From Candidatus Rokuibacteriota bacterium (GTDB lineage Bacteria; Methylomirabilota; Methylomirabilia; Rokubacteriales; CSP1-6): a DNA stretch of 64,000 nucleotides. The stretch covers positions 29,327 through 93,326 of the forward strand of contig QHSU01000090.1 in assembly GCA_003220535.1 (NCBI GenBank). The letters are read 5' to 3'. Positions 43,712-52,202 of this stretch are shown here, one piece after another. How positions within the stretch are numbered: position 1 is the first letter of the stretch; each line of letters starts with the position of its first letter. The notes beneath the pieces were generated by a model that saw nothing but the letters and a program-made list of their open reading frames with translations, was not told the DNA's origin and did no database searches. The translations under genes and the position numbers were made by a program.

Positions 43712-43814
43712 CTCTGGGGCTCGGCGGGCGCCGTGAGCCTGCGGACGGGACGAGGGGTCCCACTCCCGCCGCTCGGGTGAGCGCGGCCCCCGGCTCCCGC
43801 CGAGCCCCGGAGCC
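43712..43814. repeat. large imperfect inverted repeat between mutL and miaA
   Basis: GGGGCTCGGCGGG at 43716-43728 is the exact reverse complement of CCCGCCGAGCCCC at 43796-43808. The pairing extends both ways to about 23 positions with two mismatches, enclosing some 60 bases. No gene fits the gap 43685-43885. The structure could be a terminator-like stem, a processed RNA or a REP-type element; there is no T-tract. It may separate mutSL from the miaA operon. Confidence 0.65.
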
Positions 43815-43885
43815 ATCCGGTCATGGTTACGGTGTCGTCTGATGTGCGTGGAACGCCGGGAAATCGGACTGATAGACTAGAGAGG

Positions 43886-44830
43886 ATGACGGAACACCCG
43901 AGGCTGCCTGTGGTGGTGATCGCCGGGCCGACGGGCGTCGGTAAGACGGCGGTGGCGGTTGCGCTCGGCGGGCACATACCGATCGAGGTCGTCAGCGCGG
44001 ATTCGCGGCAGGTCTATCGCGGCATGGACGTGGCGACGGGCAAGCCGACCCCCGAGGCGCGCCGGGCCGTCATCCATCATCTCGTCGACGTCGCGGATCC
44101 CGACGACACGTATCAAGCTGCTCGATTCCGCAACGACGCCGCGGCAGCCATCGAGACGATCCACGCGCGTGGCCGCCTGCCGGTCGTCGTCGGTGGCACG
44201 GGCCTCTACATCCGGGCGCTCGTGCGGGGGCTCGATCCGGCGCCGCCGGCGGACCCTGCCTTCCGGCGCGAGCTCGTGTCCATCGCGGCCAGGGAGGGGC
44301 GAACCTCGCTCCACGCGCGGCTCAACGTCGAGGCGCCCGCGGTGGCCCGGCGGCTCCACCCCAACGACCACGTGCGGGTGATGCGCGCGCTCGAGGTGGC
44401 CCGCGCAGGAGGGACTGTATTGCAGAAGCGCTGGCGGGACCCCGTCGAACCCTATACGGTGACCTACTTCGGCCTGACCATGGACCGTGAGGCGCTCGCG
44501 CGCCGCCTGGAGTCGCGGGCCGCCGCGTTCGTCGACGCGGGCCTCCAGGCCGAGGTCGAGGCGCTGCTCGCGCGGGGCTACGACCCCTCGCTGCCGTCGT
44601 TCCAGTCGATCGGCTATCGCGAGTTCGCCCGGGTCGCGGGCGGCGTCCTCGCGCCCGCGGAGGCGCTGCGCCTCATGCGACGCGACACGGTGCGCTACGC
44701 CAAGCGGCAGTGGACCTGGTTCACGCGCGAGCCTGGCATCGAGTGGATCGATGTCGAGAAGGCCGGCGGCACGGAAGGCACGGCCGCCGCGGTCATGGCG
44801 GAGCTTGCCCGGGCGGGCGTGCTCGGATGA
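43886..44830 (+). CDS. miaA: tRNA dimethylallyltransferase MiaA
   Basis: MiaA isoprenylates A37 of tRNAs that read UNN codons. The 314-residue protein has Walker A AGPTGVGKT at 13-21, SADSRQVYRGMDVATGKP near 35, GGTGLYIRAL near 105 and a C-terminal YAKRQWTWF near 277. GAGAGG lies just before ATG 43886, which is preferred over an upstream ATG at 43823 because the upstream residues are not conserved. The stop overlaps hflX by ATGA. The mutL-miaA-hflX order is common, usually with hfq, which is absent here. Confidence 0.94.
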   Translation: MTEHPRLPVVVIAGPTGVGKTAVAVALGGHIPIEVVSADSRQVYRGMDVATGKPTPEARRAVIHHLVDVADPDDTYQAARFRNDAAAAIETIHARGRLPVVVGGTGLYIRALVRGLDPAPPADPAFRRELVSIAAREGRTSLHARLNVEAPAVARRLHPNDHVRVMRALEVARAGGTVLQKRWRDPVEPYTVTYFGLTMDREALARRLESRAAAFVDAGLQAEVEALLARGYDPSLPSFQSIGYREFARVAGGVLAPAEALRLMRRDTVRYAKRQWTWFTREPGIEWIDVEKAGGTEGTAAAVMAELARAGVLG

Positions 44831-46122
44831 GGCGCGCGGCGAACGGCACGCGAAACGGGCGGGAGCGGGCGATGATCGGCGCCTTGCGGCGTCCGTCGCA
44901 GCGCCGGTGGCAGGTTGACGAGTCGCTTGAGGAGCTGGCGGGGCTGGTAACGGCGGCCGGAGGCACCGTCGTTGGACGCATCACCCAGGAGCGGGCGGCG
45001 CCCGCGCCGGGGCTCTTCTTCGGGCGCGGCAAGATCGACGAGATCGGCGCAACGGCTCGCGCAGTGTCCGCCGACCTCTTCGTGTCCGACGACCCGCTCT
45101 CGCCGATTCAGGAGCGGAACATCAGCGAAGCGCTCGGCATCAAGGTCATCGACCGGACGGCGCTGATCCTCGATATCTTCGCCCAGCGCGCGCGCACGAG
45201 CGAAGGCAAGCTCCAGGTGGAGCTCGCGCAGCTCACCTACCTTCTGCCCCGGCTGGTCGGCCAGTGGACCCACCTCGAGCGGCTGGGCGGCGGCATCGGC
45301 ACACGGGGACCCGGTGAGACCCAGCTCGAGTCCGACCGGCGGGTGATCCGCCGAAAAGTGATGCAGATCCGCCGGCAGCTCGAGGGGGTGCAGGTCCATC
45401 GACGCTTGCAGCGCCAGGGACGCCGTCGAGCGGGCGTTCCCGTCGTCGCGCTCGTCGGCTACACGAACGCGGGCAAGACGACGTTACTGAATCGCCTCGC
45501 CGGCTCGCGACTCACCGCCGCCGACCAGCTCTTCGTGACGCTGGACCCGGCCGCGCGCCTGGTGCACCCGGAGGGTGGCCGGCGCTTCGTCCTGACCGAC
45601 ACCGTCGGCTTCATCCGCAAGCTGCCGCACGAGCTCGTCGCCGCGTTCCGCGCGACGCTGGAAGAGCTGGCCGACGCCGACGTGCTACTGCACGTGGTCG
45701 ACGCGAGCCATCCGGCGCTCGAAGAGCACATGCAGGCTGTCGACGACCTCTTGCGCGAGCTCGCCGTCGCCGATCGTCCGACCGTGCTGGTCATGAACAA
45801 GGTCGACCGCCTCGAGACCGGCCCGGCAGTCCTGGCGGCTCGCCGCGACGCGGTCGCGATCTCCGCCGCCGACGGCACGGGGCTCGATACGCTCCTGGCC
45901 GCCATCGAGCGCGCCCTGCCGCCCGTCGGGACCCTGACGCTCCGAATTCCGCACGCAGATGGCGCCGCGCTGGCGCTCTGCTACGACCGGGGCCGCGTGC
46001 TCGCGCGCCGCGACGGCGCGGATCATGTCGAGGTGGACGTCGATCTTCCGATCGGGCTTCTGGGCGCCGTGGCGCGCTATCGCGTCGCCGAGCCGCTGCC
46101 CATCCTCGGGATGGTAGACTGA
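44827..46122 (+). CDS. hflX: GTPase HflX
   Basis: HflX is a ribosome-associated GTPase that splits stalled ribosomes. The 431-residue protein has the N-terminal glycine-rich GLFFGRGKIDEIG segment near residue 60, LSPIQERNISEALGIKVIDR near 93, GGIGTRGPGETQLE near 157, then the G domain with GYTNAGKTTLLN near 212, DTVGFIRKLPH near 258 and NKVD near 323. The start could be ATG 44827 (overlapping miaA) or ATG 44872; the first 15 residues are not conserved. pgsA follows after 9 bases. Confidence 0.92.
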   Translation: MRRAANGTRNGRERAMIGALRRPSQRRWQVDESLEELAGLVTAAGGTVVGRITQERAAPAPGLFFGRGKIDEIGATARAVSADLFVSDDPLSPIQERNISEALGIKVIDRTALILDIFAQRARTSEGKLQVELAQLTYLLPRLVGQWTHLERLGGGIGTRGPGETQLESDRRVIRRKVMQIRRQLEGVQVHRRLQRQGRRRAGVPVVALVGYTNAGKTTLLNRLAGSRLTAADQLFVTLDPAARLVHPEGGRRFVLTDTVGFIRKLPHELVAAFRATLEELADADVLLHVVDASHPALEEHMQAVDDLLRELAVADRPTVLVMNKVDRLETGPAVLAARRDAVAISAADGTGLDTLLAAIERALPPVGTLTLRIPHADGAALALCYDRGRVLARRDGADHVEVDVDLPIGLLGAVARYRVAEPLPILGMVD

Positions 46123-46131
46123 GCGCTCCCC

Positions 46132-46704
46132 ATGGGACTCGCCAACTGGCTGACTCTGCTCCGGATCTTACTGATCCCGGTGTTCGTGTCGCTGCTCGTC
46201 TACCGGCGGCCGGGAGCGGCGCTGATCGTCTTCGGGACGGCCGCGATGACCGATCTGCTCGACGGCTGGGTGGCGCGCCGCTGGAAGGACGAGAGCACGC
46301 TGGGCGCGTTCCTCGATCCGATGGCGGACAAGCTCCTGCTCACCGCGTCGTTCATCACGCTGACCTACCTCAAGGCGCTGCCGTTCTGGATCGCGGCCGT
46401 CGTGATCAGCCGCGACGTCATCCTGGTGGTGGGCGCGTTGCTGATCTACATGCTGGGTGGCCGTATCCGTCCGCGCCCGACGTGGGCGGGGAAGGCCGCG
46501 ACCTTCTTCCAGGTCCTCGCGGTCCTCACCGGCCTGCTGGCGCGCTTCTTTCAGTTCCAGTTGGCGCCCCGGTCGGTGGTCTGGCTCGCGGCGGGCTTCA
46601 CGATCCTCTCGGGCCTGCAATACATCATCCAGGGCATGCGGTTCCTGAACGCGTCCCCCGGGGTGGAGCGGGAGGAGTCTCCTGAAAACGCCCTCTATCG
46701 TTGA
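46132..46704 (+). CDS. pgsA: CDP-diacylglycerol--glycerol-3-phosphate phosphatidyltransferase
   Basis: The 190-residue membrane enzyme makes phosphatidylglycerol phosphate. The CDP-alcohol phosphotransferase motif D-X2-D-G-X2-A-R-X8-G-X3-D-X3-D is complete in the segment DLLDGWVARRWKD...GAFLDPMADK at about residues 37-64. The opening LANWLTLLRILLIPVF and several hydrophobic segments fit a six-helix enzyme. The C-terminal tail runs into the next gene's start region. Together with the fused cmk-plsC it places two phospholipid steps in the window. Confidence 0.92.
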   Translation: MGLANWLTLLRILLIPVFVSLLVYRRPGAALIVFGTAAMTDLLDGWVARRWKDESTLGAFLDPMADKLLLTASFITLTYLKALPFWIAAVVISRDVILVVGALLIYMLGGRIRPRPTWAGKAATFFQVLAVLTGLLARFFQFQLAPRSVVWLAAGFTILSGLQYIIQGMRFLNASPGVEREESPENALYR

Positions 46705-46714
46705 CACGATTGGC

Positions 46715-48007
46715 GTGGTCGTCGCCGCGGTGAGGCCGCGGACGCCGGCGGCCGCGGCGGGGCTGGCCCGGGGCGACCGGATCGTGGCGGTCAACGGCCA
46801 CCGGCTCCGCGACGTCATCGATTTCCACTACCACGCCGGCGATGAGCGGCTCGAGCTGGCGGTCGAGCGCGACGGCGTTGCCACCGCCAAGCAGCTCCGG
46901 CGCCGAGGCGCCGATCTGGGGCTCGAGCTGGCGGCGCCGCGACCTGGCGACATCGCGACCTGCGCGAACAAGTGCGTCTTTTGCTTCATTCACCAGCTGC
47001 CCAGGGGCATGCGCAAGAGCCTCTATGTGAAGGACGACGACTTCAGGCTGTCGTTCCTGCACGGCAACTACATCACGCTCTCGGACCTCGACGAAGCCTC
47101 GTTCGAGCGGATCATCGAGCAGCGCCTCTCGCCGCTCTATATTTCGGTCCACGCCACCGACCCGGAGCTTCGACACACCCTGCTCGGCCGGCCGCGGCAC
47201 TCGGCCGAGATCCTGCCGCGGCTCGAACGCCTCGCCAAGGCCGGGATCCGGATGCACGCACAGATCGTCCTGTGCCCGGGCCTCAACGACGGCCCGCATC
47301 TCGAGCGATCGGTCTTCGAGTTGGCCCCGCTCCATCCCCACGTCGTCACGACGGCGATCGTTCCGGTCGGGCTGACCCGGCACCGCGAACGACTGCCTGC
47401 GCTCCGGAGCCTCACCCCCGACGAAGCGCGGGCGCTCGTGGTGACCGCCGGACGGTGGCAGCAGCGGTGGCTCTCCGAGCTCGGCAGCCGGTTCGTGTTC
47501 CTCGCCGACGAGATCTATCTCCTCGCGGGTCTGCCGCTGCCGCCGGCGGCCGCGTACGAGGACTTTCCGATCGCCGAGGACGGCATCGGCCTGGTGCGCA
47601 GGTTCGAAGACGGCTTCGGCCGCGCGGTGGCCAGACGGCGGGGGGTCGTCAGGAGTCGCGCCGTGACCGTCGTCACCGGCGAGATGTTCGCCCCGCGTCT
47701 GGTCGCGCTGCTCGCCTATGCGGGCTTCGATCCGACGACGACTCGAGTGGCCGCGGTGCCCAACGACTTCTTCGGTCCCGCGATCGGCGTGTCGGGCCTG
47801 CTGACCGGACGTGATATCCAGCGCCACCTCGCGACGCAGTCGGACCTCGGCCAGACGGTGCTGGTGCCGGCCGTGGCGCTACGCGACGTCGACGGCGTCT
47901 TCCTCGATGACTTGACACCCGCCGACCTGGCGCGCGACCTCGGGGTACCCGTGAAGGCCATCCCGCCGACGCCGGGCGCACTGCTCAGAGCGATCCGCGA
48001 CGCCTGA
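46715..48007 (+). CDS. DUF512 radical-SAM protein with PDZ domain
   Basis: The 430-residue protein has an N-terminal PDZ-like domain (AAAAGLARGDRIVAVNGH near residue 12) and a radical-SAM motif CANKCVFCF (CX3CX2C) at about 83-91. The SFLHGNYITLSD segment and the C-terminal DUF512 domain with VTGEMFAPRL and VPNDFFGPAIGVSGLLTG follow. The family is conserved but its reaction is unknown. GTG 46715 is the first usual start. An in-frame CTG at 46682, six bases after a GGAGGAG site, would add a conserved-looking strand (KTPSIVDTIGV), so a rare CTG start is possible. It usually lies next to der, as here. Confidence 0.88.
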   Translation: MVVAAVRPRTPAAAAGLARGDRIVAVNGHRLRDVIDFHYHAGDERLELAVERDGVATAKQLRRRGADLGLELAAPRPGDIATCANKCVFCFIHQLPRGMRKSLYVKDDDFRLSFLHGNYITLSDLDEASFERIIEQRLSPLYISVHATDPELRHTLLGRPRHSAEILPRLERLAKAGIRMHAQIVLCPGLNDGPHLERSVFELAPLHPHVVTTAIVPVGLTRHRERLPALRSLTPDEARALVVTAGRWQQRWLSELGSRFVFLADEIYLLAGLPLPPAAAYEDFPIAEDGIGLVRRFEDGFGRAVARRRGVVRSRAVTVVTGEMFAPRLVALLAYAGFDPTTTRVAAVPNDFFGPAIGVSGLLTGRDIQRHLATQSDLGQTVLVPAVALRDVDGVFLDDLTPADLARDLGVPVKAIPPTPGALLRAIRDA

Positions 48008-48031
48008 CCGAGCGCGCATGGCAGTGCGAGC

Positions 48032-49378
48032 ATGATTCGCCCGATCATCGCGATCGTCGGTCGCCCGAACGTCGGCAAGTCGACCCTCTTCAACTGTCTC
48101 GTCGGCCGCCGCCAGGCGCTCGTGCGTGACACCCCCGGCGTGACGCGCGACCGGCTCTACGGCCAAGTCAGCTTCGAGCGCTGGCAGGCGACGGTGATCG
48201 ACACCGGCGGCTTCGATCCGTCCTCCGAGGAGCCCCTGATCGAGGGCGTCCGCCGTCAGGTGCTCACCGCCGTCGACGAGGCGGACCTCGTCCTGTTCGT
48301 GGTCGACGCGCGGGAGGGCCCCACCGCGCTCGACCTCGAGATCGCGGGGATTCTACGCCGGGGGAGCCGGACGGTGGTGCTGGCGGCGAACAAGATCGAC
48401 GTCGACGCGCTGGAAGGCGCGCTGGCCGATCTCTACCGGCTGGGCGTCGGCGATCCGGTTCCCGTCTCCGCCGAGCACGCGCGGGGCATCGCGGAGCTGC
48501 TCGAGATCCTGCGCGCGCGCTGCCCGGCCCCCACGGTCGCCCCGTCGCGACCCCAGGCGCCGGTCCACGTCGCCGTCGTGGGGCGTCCGAACGTCGGCAA
48601 GTCCTCGCTCGTGAACGCGATGGTCGGGGCCGAGCGCGTACTCGTCCACGAGGCACCCGGGACGACGCGCGACTCCGTCGACACGACGCTCGTCTACGAG
48701 GGACGCACGTACGTGCTCGTGGATACCGCGGGCATCCGGCGCAAGGGGCGGGTGCAGGAGCCGCTCGAGAAGCTCGCGGTCGTCATGGCGCTCAAGAGCC
48801 TCGAGCGATGCCAGGTGGCGCTGGTGGTGGTCGACGCCTCGGAGGGTGTCGCCGCCCAGGACGCGCACATCGCCGGCTACGCCAACGAAGCGGGCCGGGC
48901 CGCCGTCGTCGTCGTCAACAAGTGGGACCTGGTACCCCGCGGCCTGGTCAGGAAGGCCGAGGTCGTCGAGCAGATCCGCGAGCGGCTGCCGTTCCTCGAC
49001 TACGCGCCGGTGTGCTTCACGTCGGCCACGCGGGCCGAAGGGATTCCGGAGCTCTTCGACACGATCGCCCAGGTCGCGGCCGAGGCCCGGCGCCGGATTC
49101 CCGGCGGCGCCGTCACGGAAGCCTTGCGGGCGGCGATCGCCCGTCGCCCCGCGTCGCTGCGTGGCGACCCGCTGACGATCCAGTCCGCGTCGCAGGTGGC
49201 CGTCGGGCCTCCGACGTTCGCCTTGCGCGTGAACCGGCCCAACGACATCCACTTCTCCTACGAGCGCTATCTCGTGAAATCCCTCCGGCACGCGTTCGGG
49301 CTCGCGGGGTCTCCGATCCGGTTGTCGCTCCGGAAGGCGACGGGGTCGAGAACGCGCGCACGCCGAGTGCGCCGATGA
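48032..49378 (+). CDS. der: ribosome biogenesis GTPase Der (EngA)
   Basis: The 448-residue double GTPase assists 50S subunit assembly. The first G domain has GRPNVGKST at about residues 7-15 and DTGGF near 54. The second has GRPNVGKSS near 186, DTAGIRRKGR near 232 and NKWDL near 294. A C-terminal KH-like domain follows, with RVNRPNDIHFSYERYLVKSLR cut near 390. All motifs are intact. The DUF3047 gene starts inside the stop codon (ATGA). Confidence 0.96.
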   Translation: MIRPIIAIVGRPNVGKSTLFNCLVGRRQALVRDTPGVTRDRLYGQVSFERWQATVIDTGGFDPSSEEPLIEGVRRQVLTAVDEADLVLFVVDAREGPTALDLEIAGILRRGSRTVVLAANKIDVDALEGALADLYRLGVGDPVPVSAEHARGIAELLEILRARCPAPTVAPSRPQAPVHVAVVGRPNVGKSSLVNAMVGAERVLVHEAPGTTRDSVDTTLVYEGRTYVLVDTAGIRRKGRVQEPLEKLAVVMALKSLERCQVALVVVDASEGVAAQDAHIAGYANEAGRAAVVVVNKWDLVPRGLVRKAEVVEQIRERLPFLDYAPVCFTSATRAEGIPELFDTIAQVAAEARRRIPGGAVTEALRAAIARRPASLRGDPLTIQSASQVAVGPPTFALRVNRPNDIHFSYERYLVKSLRHAFGLAGSPIRLSLRKATGSRTRARRVRR

Positions 49379-50286
49379 AGCTCCGCGAGCGGTGGGGCCG
49401 GCTCGGCGCGTGGCGGCTCCTCATCGGCCTCGTCCTTCTGGTCGCCGTGATCCTCGTGGTATCGAGCCCGCGCTCTCGCGCCTTCGTGTTCGGGTCGGCG
49501 ACCGCGCCGCCCGACGATCGGGCGGGCGGGGCCCGACCGACGGCGAGGCTCTCGGCGCAGGCGGGAGCCTCGTCCTCGGCGGCGTCCACGGACGCCGGCA
49601 TGGCGCCCGGGCGACGCCTGACGCTCCCCGACGCCGAGGGCCGGATCCGGATCCGCGTCGCCGACCGCGTTCCGCCCCGCCTCCCGGCCGACGGCGTCCC
49701 GGTGGGCTGGACGGTGAAGGAGTTCGCGGGGCGGGCGTCGGTCGAGTTGGTTCGGGATGGAACGCATCTGGCGCTCCGGCTCAAGAGCGAGCGATCGTCG
49801 TTCGCCCTCTACCGTGACGTCGTCGTCGATCTCAACGAGTTCCCGTTTCTCTCGTGGTCCTGGAAAGTCGTCCGTCTCCCGGCCGACGGTGATGTGCGCG
49901 AGCGCGCCTCCGACGATGAGGCCGCGCAGGTCTACGTGATCTTTCCGCGCTGGCCCTCGCCGGTCACGACCAGCGATGTGATCGGCTACGTCTGGGACAG
50001 CCGGGCTCCGGTCGGCACGCGGCTCACGAGCACGAAGGCGAGCAACGTCAAGATCATCGTGGTCGCTTCGGGCGGGAGCCAGCGCGCGACCTGGCTCTTC
50101 GAGGAGCGCCAGGTCGCGCACGACTACGCGGCACTCTTCGGGCGCCAGCCCCCCCGGGTCGGTCAGGTGGCGGTCATGATCGATACCAACGACACCCGCG
50201 GGGTCGCCGAGGCCCTCATCGGCGACCTCGTCTTCAGCCGGAAGCGCTCAGAAAACAAGGAAATCCCAACGTCTATGCTAAGATGA
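49375..50286 (+). CDS. DUF3047 domain protein, membrane anchored
   Basis: The 303-residue protein has one N-terminal membrane helix (about residues 13-32), an Ala/Ser/Gly-rich linker and a DUF3047 domain from about residue 80. Typical wording is GWTVKEFAGRASVELVRDG, FPFLSWSWKVVRLPADGDVRER and DDEAAQVYVIFPRW, cut at intervals. Its C-terminal AVMIDTNDTRG and ALIGDLVF also match the family. The function is unknown; the fold is expected to be a periplasmic beta-sandwich. It begins in the der stop and overlaps the SPOR gene by four bases. Confidence 0.82.
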   Translation: MKLRERWGRLGAWRLLIGLVLLVAVILVVSSPRSRAFVFGSATAPPDDRAGGARPTARLSAQAGASSSAASTDAGMAPGRRLTLPDAEGRIRIRVADRVPPRLPADGVPVGWTVKEFAGRASVELVRDGTHLALRLKSERSSFALYRDVVVDLNEFPFLSWSWKVVRLPADGDVRERASDDEAAQVYVIFPRWPSPVTTSDVIGYVWDSRAPVGTRLTSTKASNVKIIVVASGGSQRATWLFEERQVAHDYAALFGRQPPRVGQVAVMIDTNDTRGVAEALIGDLVFSRKRSENKEIPTSMLR

Positions 50287-51323
50287 CGCGCATGGCGGAT
50301 CCTGAGCGGCCGCGCGGCGAGTTCGACGACGACGAGCGCTTCGAAGACGAAGGACGGCGATCGATCTTTTCCGCACTTTGGTTCCGCGCGATTCTGGTGG
50401 TGGTCGTTCTCGGCGTGGTGGCCGCCGTTGCGGTCCCCTACATCCTCGAGTTCGCGAATCAGCCGGCCACGAAACCGACGGTCGTCATGAAGCCCGAGAT
50501 GACTCCGCCACCGGCGCCGGTCGCCCCGCCCACGCCGCCGCCGGCCGCCGTGCCGACACCGCGGCCGGCGGTCGAAAAACCGCCGGCGATCGACAAGCCG
50601 CCCGCGGAAAAGCCGTCTGTCGCCGAGAAGCCCGCGCCCGTTCCCTCGCCGATGACACCGGCGGCGCCCGGGAAACCGCCCGTTGTCGCGAAGAGAGGGG
50701 ACGCGGCGAAGAGCCCGGTCGCGAAGGAGCCGAGCGCTCGCTCGTCGCAAGCGCCGGCGTCGAGCGGCGGTGCGGGGGACTATTTCGTTCAGGTCGGCGC
50801 GTTCAAGAATCAAGAGACGGCCAAGCGGCTCGCGACACGCCTGCGCGAATTGAAGTACAGCGTTCAAGAGTCGCCCACGAGCGCCGCCGGGTCCGGCCGC
50901 GGCGGCGCGGCGTCCTCGAGCGCCAGTGAGGCCCCGGTGGGAGGCGACAAGTACGACGTGTACGTGACCGGCGGCGCGCTCGGCGACATCAATGCGAAGC
51001 TCGCGGCGAAGGGGCTCAGCTCCGACCCGTCTGGAAACGGCGTCGTGGTGAGACCGAGCTTGCCGTTGCGCGACGCGGTCGCGCTCTCCAAGGATCTCGC
51101 CGTCGACGGACTCAAGGTGCAGGTGCGACGCGCCGCCGCCGGCGCATCGGCCGGCGCGTCGGCGCGACCGGCCCCGTCGACGGGCAGTGTCGCCGCCCCG
51201 AGCAGCGACGGCCTGTACCGGGTGCGCGTCGGCCCGTTCGACGATCGGGCGGCGGCCGTTTCCACGCTTCGCGAGCTCGAGCAGCGCGGCTACAGCCCAT
51301 TTCTCGCGCGAGGCGGGCAGTGA
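50283..51323 (+). CDS. SPOR-domain membrane protein
   Basis: The 346-residue protein has an acidic cytoplasmic head, one membrane segment (about 34-56) and a long Pro/Ala/Lys-rich periplasmic linker (57-160). A SPOR repeat follows near 165 (DYFVQVGAFKNQETAKRLA), a degenerate middle repeat near 220 (KYDVYVTGG) and a second SPOR near 315 (LYRVRVGPFDDRAAA). SPOR domains bind denuded peptidoglycan at the division site, so a role in cell division or cell-wall remodelling is likely. The start could be ATG 50283 or ATG 50292. Confidence 0.85.
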   Translation: MTRMADPERPRGEFDDDERFEDEGRRSIFSALWFRAILVVVVLGVVAAVAVPYILEFANQPATKPTVVMKPEMTPPPAPVAPPTPPPAAVPTPRPAVEKPPAIDKPPAEKPSVAEKPAPVPSPMTPAAPGKPPVVAKRGDAAKSPVAKEPSARSSQAPASSGGAGDYFVQVGAFKNQETAKRLATRLRELKYSVQESPTSAAGSGRGGAASSSASEAPVGGDKYDVYVTGGALGDINAKLAAKGLSSDPSGNGVVVRPSLPLRDAVALSKDLAVDGLKVQVRRAAAGASAGASARPAPSTGSVAAPSSDGLYRVRVGPFDDRAAAVSTLRELEQRGYSPFLARGGQ

Positions 51324-51381
51324 CCGCCGGAGACGCGGAGGCTCGTCCGGCCGCGGCCCCAGGGGGAGGTGACGTTCAACC

Positions 51382-51660
51382 GTGACAAAGAACGATCTCG
51401 TCAACGCCGTGGCGAACCACGGGCTCTCGAAGCGGCAGTCGTCGTCGGTCGTCGAGTCGGTCTTCGACATCATCTTCCGGTGTTTCGAAAAGGGTGAGGA
51501 CGTGAAGATCGTCGGCTTCGGTCATTTTCGGATCCGTCGCAAGGCGTCGCGGCGTGGTCGGAATCCGCAGACCGGCGAGTCCATCGAGATCACCGCGCGC
51601 AAGGTGCTCACGTTCAAACCGAGCAAAGGGCTGAAACAACGGATCAACGCTCCGGCGTGA
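51382..51660 (+). CDS. ihfA: integration host factor alpha-like / HU family protein
   Basis: The 92-residue HU/IHF protein opens TKNDLVNAVANHGLSKRQS, has VKIVGFGHFRIRRK near residue 42 and the DNA-binding arm RRGRNPQTGESIEI near 57. The start is GTG 51382, with a GGGGGAGG site 10-12 bases upstream. It overlaps the MerR gene by four bases. The ihfA-merR-tRNA-Pro order is well known in proteobacteria and is kept here. With the ihfB-like gene at 38577 it probably gives a heterodimer, although each could also act as a homodimer. Confidence 0.88.
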   Translation: MTKNDLVNAVANHGLSKRQSSSVVESVFDIIFRCFEKGEDVKIVGFGHFRIRRKASRRGRNPQTGESIEITARKVLTFKPSKGLKQRINAPA

Positions 51661-52010
51661 CGACGGAAGTCGCGGAGAAGCTCTACTACCGCATCGGCGA
51701 GGTGGAGGCGATCACCGCCATCCCCGCGTACGTGCTTCGGTACTGGGAGTCGGAGTTCAAGCTCCTCCGCCCGAAGAAGAATCCGGCCGGCCAGCGCCTG
51801 TACCGGCCGCGCGATCTCGAGCTCGTGCAGCGGATCAAGACCCTCCTCTACGAAGAGCGGTTGACGCTGGAGGGCGCCAAGAAGCGTCTCATCGGCGAGT
51901 CGCGTCGGTCGGACCAGCTCGAGCTCGGCATGAAGGAGGTCGCCTACGCGGAGGCGCTCCGGCGCATCCGCGACCGCCTCGGCGTCCTGCGCGCGCGTCT
52001 CGGTCCTTGA
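51657..52010 (+). CDS. MerR-family transcriptional regulator
   Basis: The 117-residue protein has a MerR winged helix-turn-helix at the N-terminus (YYRIGEVEAITAIPAYVLRY, then WESEF and RRYRPRDLELVQRIK-type wording as QRLYRPRDLELVQRIK), followed by a short coiled tail. It lacks a ligand-binding domain and metal-binding cysteines. This is the short MerR usually coded next to ihfA; its targets are unknown. The start is GTG in the ihfA stop. Its stop lies inside the -35 box of the tRNA-Pro promoter. Confidence 0.9.
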   Translation: MTTEVAEKLYYRIGEVEAITAIPAYVLRYWESEFKLLRPKKNPAGQRLYRPRDLELVQRIKTLLYEERLTLEGAKKRLIGESRRSDQLELGMKEVAYAEALRRIRDRLGVLRARLGP

Positions 52011-52035
52011 AGGCCCCCGCGATATCTGCGACAAT
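52007..52035 (+). promoter_or_regulatory. promoter of tRNA-Pro(GGG)
   Basis: TTGAAG at 52007-52012 and GACAAT at 52030-52035 are 17 bases apart. Transcription would start near 52042, eight bases before the mature tRNA. The -35 box overlaps the stop codon of the MerR gene. Confidence 0.65.
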
Positions 52036-52049
52036 TCACGCCTGACGGT

Positions 52050-52126
<77 letters not shown>

Positions 52127-52160
52127 TTTTTCTCCTCTTTTATAGCCGCGCGTCGGTCGG

Positions 52161-52180
52161 GGGGCCCCAGCCCCGCGACG
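52161..52180 (-). repeat. inverted copy of the 66-bp repeat core
   Basis: The 20 bases here are the exact reverse complement of 24384-24403, the hairpin core of the tandem repeat between hldE1 and hldE2. The copy lies in the gap between tRNA-Pro and surE. An exact 20-base match at a distance of 28 kb suggests a dispersed element family rather than chance, although both are GC-rich. Confidence 0.65.
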
Positions 52181-52202
52181 GCCGCCGGCGCGCACGACCG
52201 TT

